This document shows positions 1-9,737 of a stretch of 64,000 bases of DNA, piece by piece. This DNA is from Osmia lignaria lignaria (Eukaryota > Arthropoda > Insecta > Hymenoptera > Megachilidae). The position numbers were made by a program, and so were the translations under genes. Each line of letters opens with the position of its first letter. Position 1 is the first letter of the stretch. The stretch is from assembly GCF_051020975.1 (NCBI RefSeq), contig NW_027478161.1, positions 9,936,001-10,000,000 of the forward strand. The letters are read 5' to 3'. The notes below the pieces were generated by a model, which saw only the letters and a list, made by a program, of their open reading frames with translations, did not search any database and was not told the origin of the DNA.

Positions 1-75
1 AAAAGTAGGAAACATAATTCTCTACAAAAACGGTCTCTTAACATTTTGCCATAGCTCGCTTCGTTTCCGAGATAT
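1..75. repeat. Partial satellite unit at left window edge
   Basis: These 75 bases are the 3' part of a unit: the A-rich linker, GGTCTC, and the TAGCTCGCTTCG segment up to the GAGATAT before the phase start. The array therefore continues to the left of the window. Confidence 0.95.
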
Positions 76-90
76 TTGCAGATATATCTC
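69..90. repeat. Short dyad: GAGATAT and ATATCTC around TTGCAG
   Basis: Seven-base arms at 69-75 and 84-90 flank an 8-nt loop, so either strand could form a small hairpin. The dyad is perfect only in units with the GATATATCTC variant, as here and in most units to the right of 44.8 kb. Units with GATTTATCTC carry one mismatch, and those with GATTCAGCTC lose it. Recurs once per unit; this is the first instance. The structure is an inference from sequence. Confidence 0.65.
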
Positions 91-217
91 AAGGGAAGGG
101 GCCTGACGGACATATTTCGAGATATTTCTTTTTCTTGTTGTTCTTCTTCTGCACAGCTAAGCTGGAAGTGGCATTTGCGGCTCGCACTGGTGCACAGTTA
201 TCTCAAAGAAAGGGGCC
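78..217. repeat. Internal direct repeat, 114-bp offset
   Basis: The segments 78-103 and 192-217 resemble each other. In the commoner variants (GATTTATCTC and GAGTTATCTC) they agree at 23 of 26 positions, sharing GCAGA, TTATCTCAA and AAGGGGCC. The offset is exactly 38 codons. The open frame of each unit therefore shows the same pattern twice, as QIYLKGRG and QSYLKERG. This suggests an old partial duplication inside the unit before the array amplified. Confidence 0.7.
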
Positions 218-275
218 ACGGTGTTTCTGTATCTCTATTATGTTGGTGCGGCTTCGGAACTTTTAAATATCTCGA
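117..275. repeat. Inverted arms TCGAGATATTT / AAATATCTCGA within a unit
   Basis: Perfect 11-bp inverted arms at 117-127 and 265-275 are separated by 137 bp. The right arm is followed by a second ATATCTCG, so GAGATAT/ATATCTC occurs about five times per unit in mixed orientation. Most units keep both arms. Units with TTTCCAGATATTT (for example 16824, 25522, 26810, 32284) or a CTTGAT right arm have one mismatch. This is the first of about 198 instances. Confidence 0.7.
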
Positions 276-1685
276 TATATCTCGAAAACTACGCTTCTGA
301 TCAAAAAATATCATAGAACCTAAATTTTAGGAAACATAATTCTCTACAAAAAAGGTCTCTTAACATTTTGCCATAGCTCGCTTCGTTTCCGAGATATTTG
401 CAGATATATCTCAAGGGAAGGGGCCTGACGGACATATTTCGAGATATTTCTTCTTCTTGTTGTTCTTCTTCTGCACAGCTAAGCTGGAAGTGGCATTTGC
501 AGCTCGCAATAGTGCAGAGTTATCTCAAAGAAAGGGGCCACGGTGTTTCTGTATCTCTATTATGTTGGTGCGGCTTCGGAACTTTTAAATATCTTGATAT
601 ATCTCGAGAACTACGCATCTGATCAAAAAATATCATAAAACATAAAAAGTAGGAAACTTAATTCTCTACAAAAAAGGTCTCTTAACATTTTGCCATAGCT
701 CGCTTCGTTTCCGAGATATTTGCAGATTTATCTCAAGGGAAGGGGCCTAACGGACATATTTCGAGATATTTCTTCTTCTTGTTGTTCTTCTTCTGCACAG
801 CTAAGCTGGAAGTGGCATTTGCGGCTCGCAATAGTGCAGAGATATCTCAAAGAAAGGGGCCACGGTGTTTCTGTATCTCTATTATGTTGGTGCGGCTTCG
901 GAACTTTTAAATATCTTGATATATCTCGAGAACTACGCGTCTGATCAAAAAATATCATAGAACATAAAAAGTAGGAAACATAATTCTCTACAAAAAAGGT
1001 CTCTTAACATTTTGCCATAGCTCGCTTCGTTTCCGAGATATTTGCAGATTTATCTCAAGGGAAGGGGCCTGACGGACATATTTCGAGATATTTCTTCTTC
1101 TTGTTGTTCTTCTTCTGCACAGCTAAGCTCGAAGTGGCATTTGCAGCTCGCAATAGTGCAGAGTTATCTCAAAGAAAGGGGCCACGGTGTTTCTGTATCT
1201 CTATTATGCTGGTGCGGCTTCGGAACGTTTAAGTATCCCGATATATCTCGAAAACTACGCTTCTGATCAAAAAATATCATAGAACATAAATTGTAGGAAA
1301 CATAATTCTCTACAAAAAACGTCTCTTAACATTTTGCCATAGCTCGCTTGGTTTCCGAGATATTTGCAGATTTATCTCAAGGGAAGTGGCCTGACGGACA
1401 TATTTCGAGATATTTCTTCTTCTTGTTGTTCTTCTTCTGCACAGCTAAGCTGGAAGTGGCATTTGCGGCTCGCACTAGTGCAGAGTTATCTCAAAGAAAG
1501 GGGCCACGGTGTTTCTGTATCTCTATTATGTTGGTGCGGCTTCGGAACTTTTAAATATCTTGATATATCTCGAGAACTACGCATTTGATAAAAAAATATC
1601 ATAGAACATAAAAAGTAGGAAACTTAATTCTCTACAAAAAAGGTCTCTTAACATTTTGCCATAGCTCGCTTCGTTTCCGAGATAT

Positions 1686-2329
1686 TTGCAGATTTATCTC
1701 AAGGCAAGGGGCCTGACGGACATATTTCGAGATATTTCTTCTTCTTGTTGTTCTTCTTCTGCACAGCTAAGCTGGAAGTGGCATTTGCGGCTCGCACTAG
1801 TGCAGAGTTATCTCAAAGAAAGGGGCCACGGTGTTTCTGTATCTCTATTATGTTGGTGCGGCTTCGGAACTTTTAAATATCTCGATATATCTCGAAAACT
1901 ACGCTTCTGATCAAAAAATATCATAGAACATAAATTGTAGGAAACATAATTCTCTACAAAAAACGTCTCTTAACATTTTGCCATAGCTCGCTTCGTTTCC
2001 GAGATATTTGCAGATTTATCTCAAGGCAAGGGGCCTGACGGACATATTTCGAGATATTTCTTCTTCTTGTTGTTCTTCTTCTGCACAGCTAAGCTGGAAG
2101 TGGCATTTGCGGCTCGCACTAGTGCAGAGTTATCTCAAAGAAAGGGGCCACGGTGTTTCTGTATCTCTATTATGTTGGTGCGGCTTCGGAACTTTTAAAT
2201 ATCTCGATATATCTCGAAAACTACGCTTCTGATCAAAAAAGATCATAGAACATAAATTGTAGGAAACTTAATTCTCTACAAAAAAGGTCTCTTAACATTT
2301 TGCCATAGCTCGCTTCGTTTCCGAGATAT
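1686..2329. repeat. Adjacent duplicate units with AAGGCAAGG
   Basis: Two consecutive units share the AAGGCAAGG variant, the GCGGCTCGCACTAG core and the CTCGAAAAC 3' form. They differ mainly in the linker. This fits a one-unit tandem duplication. Confidence 0.65.
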
Positions 2330-2973
2330 TTGCAGATTCAGCTCAAAGGAACTGGCCTGACGGACATATTTCGAGATATTTCTTCTTCTTGTTGTTCTTC
2401 TTCTGCACAGCTAAGCTGGAAGTGGCATTTACAGCTCGCAATAGTGCAGAGTTATCTCAAAGAAAGGGGCCACGGTGTTTCTGTATCTCTATTATGTTGG
2501 TGCGGCTTCGGAACTTTTAAATATCTCGATATATCTCGAAAACTACGCTTCTGATCAAAAAAGATCATAGAACATAAATTGTAGGAAACTTAATTCTCTA
2601 CAAAAAAGGTCTCTTAACATTTTGCCATAGCTCGCTTCGTTTCCGAGATATTTGCAGATTCAGCTCAAAGGAACTGGCCTGACGGACATATTTCGAGATA
2701 TTTCTTCTTCTTGTTGTTCTTCTTCTGCACAGCTAAGCTGGAAGTGGCATTTACAGCTCGCAATAGTGCAGAGTTATCTCAAAGAAAGGGGCCACGGTGT
2801 TTCTGTATCTCTATTATGTTGGTGCGGCTTCGGAACTTTTAAATATCTTGATATATCTCGAGAACTACCCTTCTGATCAAAAAATATCATAGAACATAAA
2901 AAGTAGGAAACTTAATTCTGTACAAAAAAGGTCTCTTAACATTTTGCCATAGCTCGCTTCGTTTCCGAGATAT
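2330..2973. repeat. Adjacent duplicate units with GATTCAGCTC
   Basis: Two consecutive units share the GATTCAGCTCAAAGGAACTG 5' form and TTACAGCTCGC. Both are preceded by the same unusual linker with AAAAAAGATCATAG and AAATTGTAGGAAACTTAATT. The repeated linker marks a one-unit duplication. The second copy ends in the CTCGAGAAC form and so has exchanged its 3' end. Confidence 0.65.
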
Positions 2974-3939
2974 TTGCAGATTTATCTCAAGGGAAGGGGC
3001 CTGACGGACATATTTCGAGATATTTCTTCTTCTTGTTGTTCTTCTTCTGCACAGCTAAGCTGGAAGTGGCATTTGCGGCTCGCACTAGTGCAGAGTTATC
3101 TCAACGAAAGGGGCCACGGTGTTTCTGTATCTCTATTATGTTGGTGCGGCTTCGGAACTTTTAAATATCTCGATATATCTCGAAAACTACGCTTCTGATC
3201 AAAAAATATCATAGAACATAAAAATTAGGAAACTTAATTCTCTACAAAAAAGGTCTCTTAACATTTTGCCATAGCTCGCTTCGTTTCCGAGATATTTGCA
3301 GATTTATCTCAAGGGAAGGGGCCTAACGGACATATTTCGAGATATTTCTTCTTCTTGTTGTTCTTCTTCTGCACAGCTAAACTGGAAGTGGCATTTCCAG
3401 CTCGCAATAGTGCAGAGTTATATCAAAGAAAGGGGCCACGGTGTTTCTGTATCTCTATTATGTTGGTGCGGCTTCGGAACTTTTAAATATCTCGATATAT
3501 CTCGAAAACTACGCTTCTGATCAAAAAATATCATAGAACGTAAATTGTAGGAAATATTATTCTCTACAAAAAAGGTCTCTCAACATTTTGCCATAGCTCG
3601 CTTCGTTTTCGAGATATTTGCAGATTCATCTCAAGGGAAGGGGTCTGACGGACATATTTCGAGATATTTCTTCTTCTTGTTGTTCTTCTTCTGCACAGCT
3701 AAGCTCGAAGTGGCATTTGCAGCTCGCAATAGTGCAGAGTTATCTCAAAGAAAGAGGCCACGGTGTTTCTGTACCTCTATTATGTTGGTGCAGCTTCGGA
3801 ACTTTTAAGTATCTTGATATATCTCGAGAACTACGCATCTGATCAAAAGATATCATCGAACATAAAAAGTAGGCAACTTAATTCTCTACAAAAAAGGTCT
3901 CTTAACATTTTGCCATAGCTCGCTTCGTTTCCGAGATAT

Positions 3940-4262
3940 TTGCAGATTCATCTCAAGGGAAGGGGTCTGACGGACATATTTCGAGATATTTCTTCTTCTT
4001 GTTGTTCTTCTTCTGCACAGCTAAGCTGGAAGTGGCATTTGCAGCTCGCAATAGTGCAGAGTTATCTCAAAGAGAGGGGCCACGGTATTTCTGTATCTCT
4101 ATTATGTTTGGTGCGGCTTCGGAACTTTTAAGTATCTTGATCTATCTCGAGAACTACGCTTCTGATCAAAAAATATCATACAACATAAATTGTAGGAAAT
4201 ATAATTCTCTACAAAAAACGTCTCTTAACATTTTGCCATAGCTCGCTTCGTTTCCGAGATAT
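3940..4262. repeat. First 323-bp unit (TATGTTTGG, one extra T)
   Basis: One T is inserted in the TATGTTGG block, giving TATGTTTGG. The same unit type also carries AGAGAGGGGCC and CTTGATCTATCTCG. The type recurs at 8127, 15856, 16179 (chimeric), 18112, 20045, 21334 and 22301, and nowhere right of 22.7 kb. The insertion breaks the long open frame of the unit, yet the type was amplified. Confidence 0.9.
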
Positions 4263-7160
4263 TTGCAGATTTATCTCAAGGGAAGTGGCCTGACGGACAT
4301 ATTTCGAGATATTTCTTCTTCTTGTTGTTCTTCTTCTGCACAGCTAAGCTGGAAGTGGCATTTGCGGCTCGCACTAGTGCAGAGTTATCTCAAAGAAAGG
4401 GGCCACGGTGTTTCTGTATCCCTATTATGTTGGTGCGGCTTCGGAACTTTTAAATATCTCGATATATCTCGAAAACTACGCTTCTGATCAAAAAATATCA
4501 TAGAACATAAATTGTAGGAAACATAATTCTCTACAAAAAACGTCTCTTAACATTTTGCCATAGCTCGCTTCGTTTCCGAGATATTTGCAGATTTATCTCA
4601 AGGCAAGGGGCCTGACGGACATATTTCGAGATATTTCTTCTTCTTGTTGTTCTTCTTCTGCACAGATAAGCTGGAAGTGGCATTTGCGGCTCGCACTAGT
4701 GCAGAGTTATCTCAAAGAAAGGGGCCACGGTGTTTCTGTATCTCTATTATGTTGGTGCGGCTTCGGAACTTTTAAATATCTCGATATATCTCGAAAACTA
4801 CGCTTCTGATCAAAAAAGATCATACAACATAAATTGTAGGAAACATAATTCTCTACAAAAAAGGTCTCTTAACATTTTGCCATAGCTCGCTTCGTTTCCG
4901 AGATATTTGCAGATTCAGCTCAAAGGAACTGGCCTGACGGACATATATCGAGATATTTCTTCTTCTTGTTGTTCTTCTTCTGCACAGCTAAGCTGGAAGT
5001 GGCATTTACAGCTCGCAATAGTGCAGAGTTATCTCAAAGAAAGGGGCCACGGTGTTTCTGTATCTCTATTATGTTGGTGCGGCTTCGGAACTTTTAAATA
5101 TCTTGATATATCTCGAGAACTACGCATCTGATCAAAAAATATCATAGAACATAAAAAGTAGGAAACTTAATTCTCTACAAAAAAGGTCTCTTAACATTTT
5201 GCCATAGCTCGCTTCGTTTCCGAGATATTTGCAGATTTATCTCAAGGGAAGGGGCCTGACGGACATATTTCGAGATATTTCTTCTTCTTGTTGTTCTTCT
5301 TCTGCACAGCTAAGCTGGAAGTGGCATTTGCGGCTCGCACTAGTGCACAGTTATCTCAAAGAAAGGGGCCACGGTGTTTCTGTATCTCTATTATGTTGGT
5401 GCGTCTTCGGAACTTTTAAATATCTCGATATATCTCGAAAACTACGCTTCTGATCAAAAAATATCATAGAACATAAATTGTAGGAAACACAATTCTCTAC
5501 AAAAAACGTCTCTTAACATTTTGCCATAGCTCGCTTCGTTTCCGAGATATTTGCAGATTCAGCTCAAAGGAACTGGCCTGACGGACATATTTCGAGATAT
5601 TTCTTCTTCTTGTTGTTCTTCTTCTGCACAGCTAAACTGGAAGTGGCATTTCCAGCTCGCAATAGTGCAGAGTTATCTCAAAGAAAGGGGCCACGGTGTT
5701 TCTGTATCTCTATTATGTTGGTGCGGCTTCGGAACTTTTAAATATCTTGATATATCTCGAGAACTACGCATCTGATCAAAAAATATCATAGAACATAAAA
5801 AGTAGGAAACTTAATTCTCTACAAAAAACGTCTCCTAACATTTTGCCATAGCTCGCTTCGTTTCCGAGATATTTGCAGATTTATCTCAAGGGAAGGGGCC
5901 TGACGGACATATTTCGAGATATTTCTTCTTCTTGTTGTTCTTCTTCTGCACAGCTAAGCTGCAAGTGGCATTTGCGGCTCGCACTAGGGCAGAGTTATCT
6001 CAACGAAAGGGGCCACGGTGTTTCTGTATCTCTATTATGTTGGTGCGGCTTCGGAACTTTTAAATATCTCGATATATCTCGAAAACTACGCTTCTGATCA
6101 AAAAATATCATAGAACATAAAAAGTAGGAAACTTAATTCTCTACAAAAAAGGTCTCTTAACATTTTGCCATAGCTCGCTTCGTTTCCGAGATATTTGCAG
6201 ATTTATCTCAAGGGAAGGGGCCTAACGGACATATTTCGAGATATTTCTTCTTCTTGTTGTTCTTCTTCTGCACAGCTAAACTGGAAGTGGCATTTCCAGC
6301 TCGCAATAGTGCAGAGTTATATCAAAGAAAGGGGCCACGGTGTTTCTGTATCTCTATTATGTTGGTGCGGCTTCGGAACTTTTAAATATCTTGATATATC
6401 TCGAGAACTACGCATCTGATCAAAAAATGTCATAGAACATAAAAAGTAGGAAACTTAATTCTCTACAAAAAAGGTCTCTTAACATTTTGCCATAGCTCGC
6501 TTCGTTTCCGAGATATTTGCAGATTTATCTCAAGGGAAGGGGCCTGACGGACATATTTCGAGATATTTCTTCTTCTTGTTGTTCTTCTTCTGCACAGCTG
6601 AGCTGGAAGTGGCATTTGCAGGTCGCAATAGTGCAGAGTTATCTCAAAGAAAGGGGCCACGGTGTTTCTGTATCTCTATTATGTTGGTGCGGCTTCGGAA
6701 CTTTTAAATATCTCGATATATCTCGAAAACTACGCTTCTGATCAAAAAATATCATAGAACGTAAATTGTAGGAAATATTATTCTCTACAAAAAAGGTCTC
6801 TCAACATTTTGCCATAGCTCGCTTCGTTTCCGAGATATTTGCAGATTCATCTCAAGGGAAGGGGTCTGACGGACATATTTCGAGATATTTCTTCTTCTTG
6901 TTGTTCTTCTTCTGCACAGCTACGCTCGAAGTGGCATTTGCAGCTCGCAATAGTGCAGAGTTATCTCAAAGAAAGAGGCCACGGTGTTTCTGTACCTCTA
7001 TTATGTTGGTGCAGCTTCGGAACTTTTAAATATCTTGATATATCTCGAGAACTACGCATCTGATCAAAAAATATCATCGAACATAAAAAGCAGGAAACTT
7101 AATTCTCTACAAAAAAGGTCTCTTAACATTTTGCCATAGCTCGCTTCGTTTCCGAGATAT

Positions 7161-8449
7161 TTGCAGATATATCTCAAGGGAAGTGGCCTGACGGACATAT
7201 TTCGAGATATTGCTTCTTCTTGTTGTTCTTCTTCGGCACAGCTAAGCTGGAAGTGGCATTTGCAGCTCGCAATAGTGCAGAGTTATCCCAAAGAAAGGGG
7301 CCACGGTGTTTCTGTATCTCTATTATGTTGGTGCGGCTTCGGAACTTTTAAATATCTCGATATATCTCGAAAACTACGCTTCTGATCAAAAAATATCATA
7401 GAACATAAATTGTAGGAAACATAATTCTCTACAAAAAAGGTGTCTTAACATTTTGCCATAGCTCGCTTCGTTTCCGAGATATTTGCAGATTTATCTCAAG
7501 GGAAGGGTCCTGATGGACATATTTCGAGATATTTCTTCTTCTTGTTGTTCTTCTTCTGCACAGCTAAACTGGAAGTGGCATTTCCAGCTCGCAATCGTGC
7601 AAAGTTATCTCAAAGAAAGGGGCCACGGTGTTTCTGTATCTCTATTATGTTGGTGCGGCTTCGGAACTTTTAAATATCTTGATATATCTCGAGAACTACG
7701 CCTCTGATCGAAAAATATCATAGAACATAAATTGTAGGAAACATAATTCTCTACAAAAAACGTCTCTTAACATTTTGCCATAGCTCGCTTCGTTTCCGAG
7801 ATATTTGCAGATTCAGCTCAAAGGAACTGGCCTGACGGACATATTTCGAGATATTTCTTCTTCTTGTTGTTCTTCCTCTGCACAGCTAAGCTGGAAGTGG
7901 CATTTGCAGCTCGCAATAGTGCAGAGTTATCTCAAAGAAAGGGGCCACGGTGTATCTGTATCTCTATTATGTTGGTGCGGCTTCGGAACTTTTAAATATC
8001 TTGGTATATCGCGAGAACTACGCATCTGATCAAAAAATATCATAGAACATAAAAAGTAGCAAACTTAATTCTCTACAAAAAAGGTCTCTTAACATTTTGC
8101 CATAGCTCGCTTCGTTTCCGAGATATTTGCAGATTTATCTCAAGGGAAGGGGCCTGACGGACATATTTCGAGATATTTCTTCTTCTTGTTGTTCTTCTTC
8201 TGCACAGCTAAGCTGGAAGTGGCATTTGCAGCTCGCAATAGTGCAGAGTTATCTCAAAGAGAGGGGCCACGGTGTTTCTGTATCTCTATTATGTTTGGTG
8301 CGGCTTCGGAACTTTTAAGTATCTTGATCTATCTCGAGAACTACGCTTCTGATCAAAAAATATCATAGAACATAAATTGTAGGAAATATAATTCTCTACA
8401 AAAAAGGTCTCTTAACATTTTGCCATAGCTCGCTTCGTTTCCGAGATAT
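7161..8449. repeat. Four-unit run duplicated at 14890-16178
   Basis: Four units with private markers occur here in order: GATATTGCTTC with CTTCGGCACAG; GGGTCCTGATGG with CTCTGATCGAAAA; GTGTATCTGTATC with CTTGGTATATCGCGAG; and the 323-bp type preceded by AAAAAGTAGCAAAC. The same order and markers reappear 7729 bp to the right. That distance is 24 units plus the one base added by the 323-bp unit. Confidence 0.85.
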
Positions 8450-9737
8450 TTGCAGATTTATCTCAAGGCAAGGGGCCTGACGGACATATTTCGAGATATT
8501 TCTTCTTCTTGTTGTTCTTCTTCTGCACAGCTAAGCTGGAAGTGGCATTTGCGGCTCGCACTAGTGCAGAGTTATCTCAAAGAAAGGGGCCACGGTGTTT
8601 CTGTATCTTTATTATGTTGGTGCGGCTTCGGAACTTTTAAATATCTCGATATATCTCGAAAACTACGCTTCTGATCAAAAAATATCATAGAACATAAAAA
8701 GTAGGAAACTTAATTCTCTACAAAAAAGGTCTCTTAACATTTTGCCATAGCTCGCTTCGTTTCCGAGATATTTGCAGATTTATCTCAAGGGAAGGGGCCT
8801 AACGGACATATTTCGAGATATTTCTTCTTCTTGTTGTTCTTCTTCTGCACAGCTAAGCTGGAAGTGGCATTTGCAGCTCGCAATAGTGCAGAGTTATGCC
8901 AAAGAAAGGGGCCACGGTGTTTCTGTATCTCTATTATGTTGGTGCGGCTTCGGAACTTTTAAATATCTCGATATATCTCGAAAACTACGCTTCTGATCAA
9001 AAAATATCATAGAACATAAATTGTAGGAAACATAATTCTCTACAAAAAAGGTGTCTTAACATTTTGCCATAGCTCGCTTCGTTTCCGAGATATTTGCAGA
9101 TTCAGCTCAAAGGAACTGGCCTGACGGACATATTTCGAGATATTTCTTCTTCTTGTTGTTCTTCTTCTGCACAGCTAAGCTGGAAGTGGCATTTACAGCT
9201 CGCAATAGTGCAGAGTTATCTCAAAGAAAGGGGCCACGGTGTTTCTGTATCTCTATTATGTTGGTGCGGCTTCGGAACTTTTAAATATCTTGATATATCT
9301 CGAGAACTACGCATCTGATCAAAAAATATCATAGAACATAAAAAGTAGGAAACTTAATTCTCTACAAAAAAGGTCTCTTAACATTTTGCCATAGCTCGCT
9401 TCGTTTCCGAGATATTTGCAGATTTATCTCAAGGGAAGGGGCCTGACGGACATATTTCGAGATATTTCTTCTTCTTGTTGTTCTTCTTCTGCACAGCTAA
9501 GCTGGAAGTGGCATTTGCGGCTCGCACTAGTGCAGAGTTATCTCAACGAAAGGGGCCACGGTGTTTCTGTATCTCTATTATGTTGGTGCGGCTTTGGAAC
9601 TTTTAAATATCTCGATATATCTCGAAAACTACGCTTCTGATCAAAAAATATCATAGAACATAAAAAGTAGGAAACTTAATTCTCTACAAAAAAGGTCTCT
9701 TAACATTTTGCCATAGCTCGCTTCGTTTCCGAGATAT

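Larger units (their letters stand above)
76..397. repeat. Representative 322-bp unit with internal landmarks
   Basis: This first complete unit serves as the map for all others. 78-103 and 192-217 are internal direct repeats 114 bp apart. 125-150 is a 26-nt pyrimidine-rich tract with only two G. 144-155 is CAGCTAAGCTGG. 117-127 (TCGAGATATTT) and 265-275 (AAATATCTCGA) are perfect 11-bp inverted arms. 198-203 is TTATCT, a GATA-type core on the minus strand. 252-260 is CTTCGGAAC, followed by TTTT. TGATCA (BclI) begins at 298. A GGTCTC (BsaI) site lies in the linker near the end. The restriction sites recur in most units, so partial digestion should give a 322-bp ladder. Confidence 0.9.
76..9737. 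repeat. Block A: 30 mixed units, no regular HOR
   Basis: Unit variants occur in no fixed long period. Local near-identical neighbours exist, such as 1686/2008 (both with AAGGCAAGG) and 2330/2652 (both with GATTCAGCTC and the same AAAAAAGATC linker before them). Several unit types here reappear in ordered runs further right. Examples are the GTGCGTCTTC unit at 5229 (again at 10060 and 13280), the unit with AAGCTGCAAG at 5873 (again at 11348 and 14568), and the run 7161-8449 (again at 14890-16178). The block looks like an older, scrambled source of the later HORs. Confidence 0.75.

Noticed and set aside
251..264. Intrinsic (bacterial) terminator at CTTCGGAAC followed by TTTT
   Set aside because: No adequate GC-rich stem precedes the T run, the context is a eukaryotic-type satellite, and no gene lies upstream.
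728..958. 76-codon minus-strand frame with an ATG
   Set aside because: It is open only in this unit through chance substitutions and is closed in the others. It lies entirely inside the satellite unit.
1236..1256. Possible CENP-B box (CCCG ... CGAA on the minus-strand pattern)
   Set aside because: The CCCGATATATCTCGAA in this one unit has the wrong spacing by one base and lacks the required T. Other units have CTCG or CTTG there. No CGGG core occurs in the usual place.
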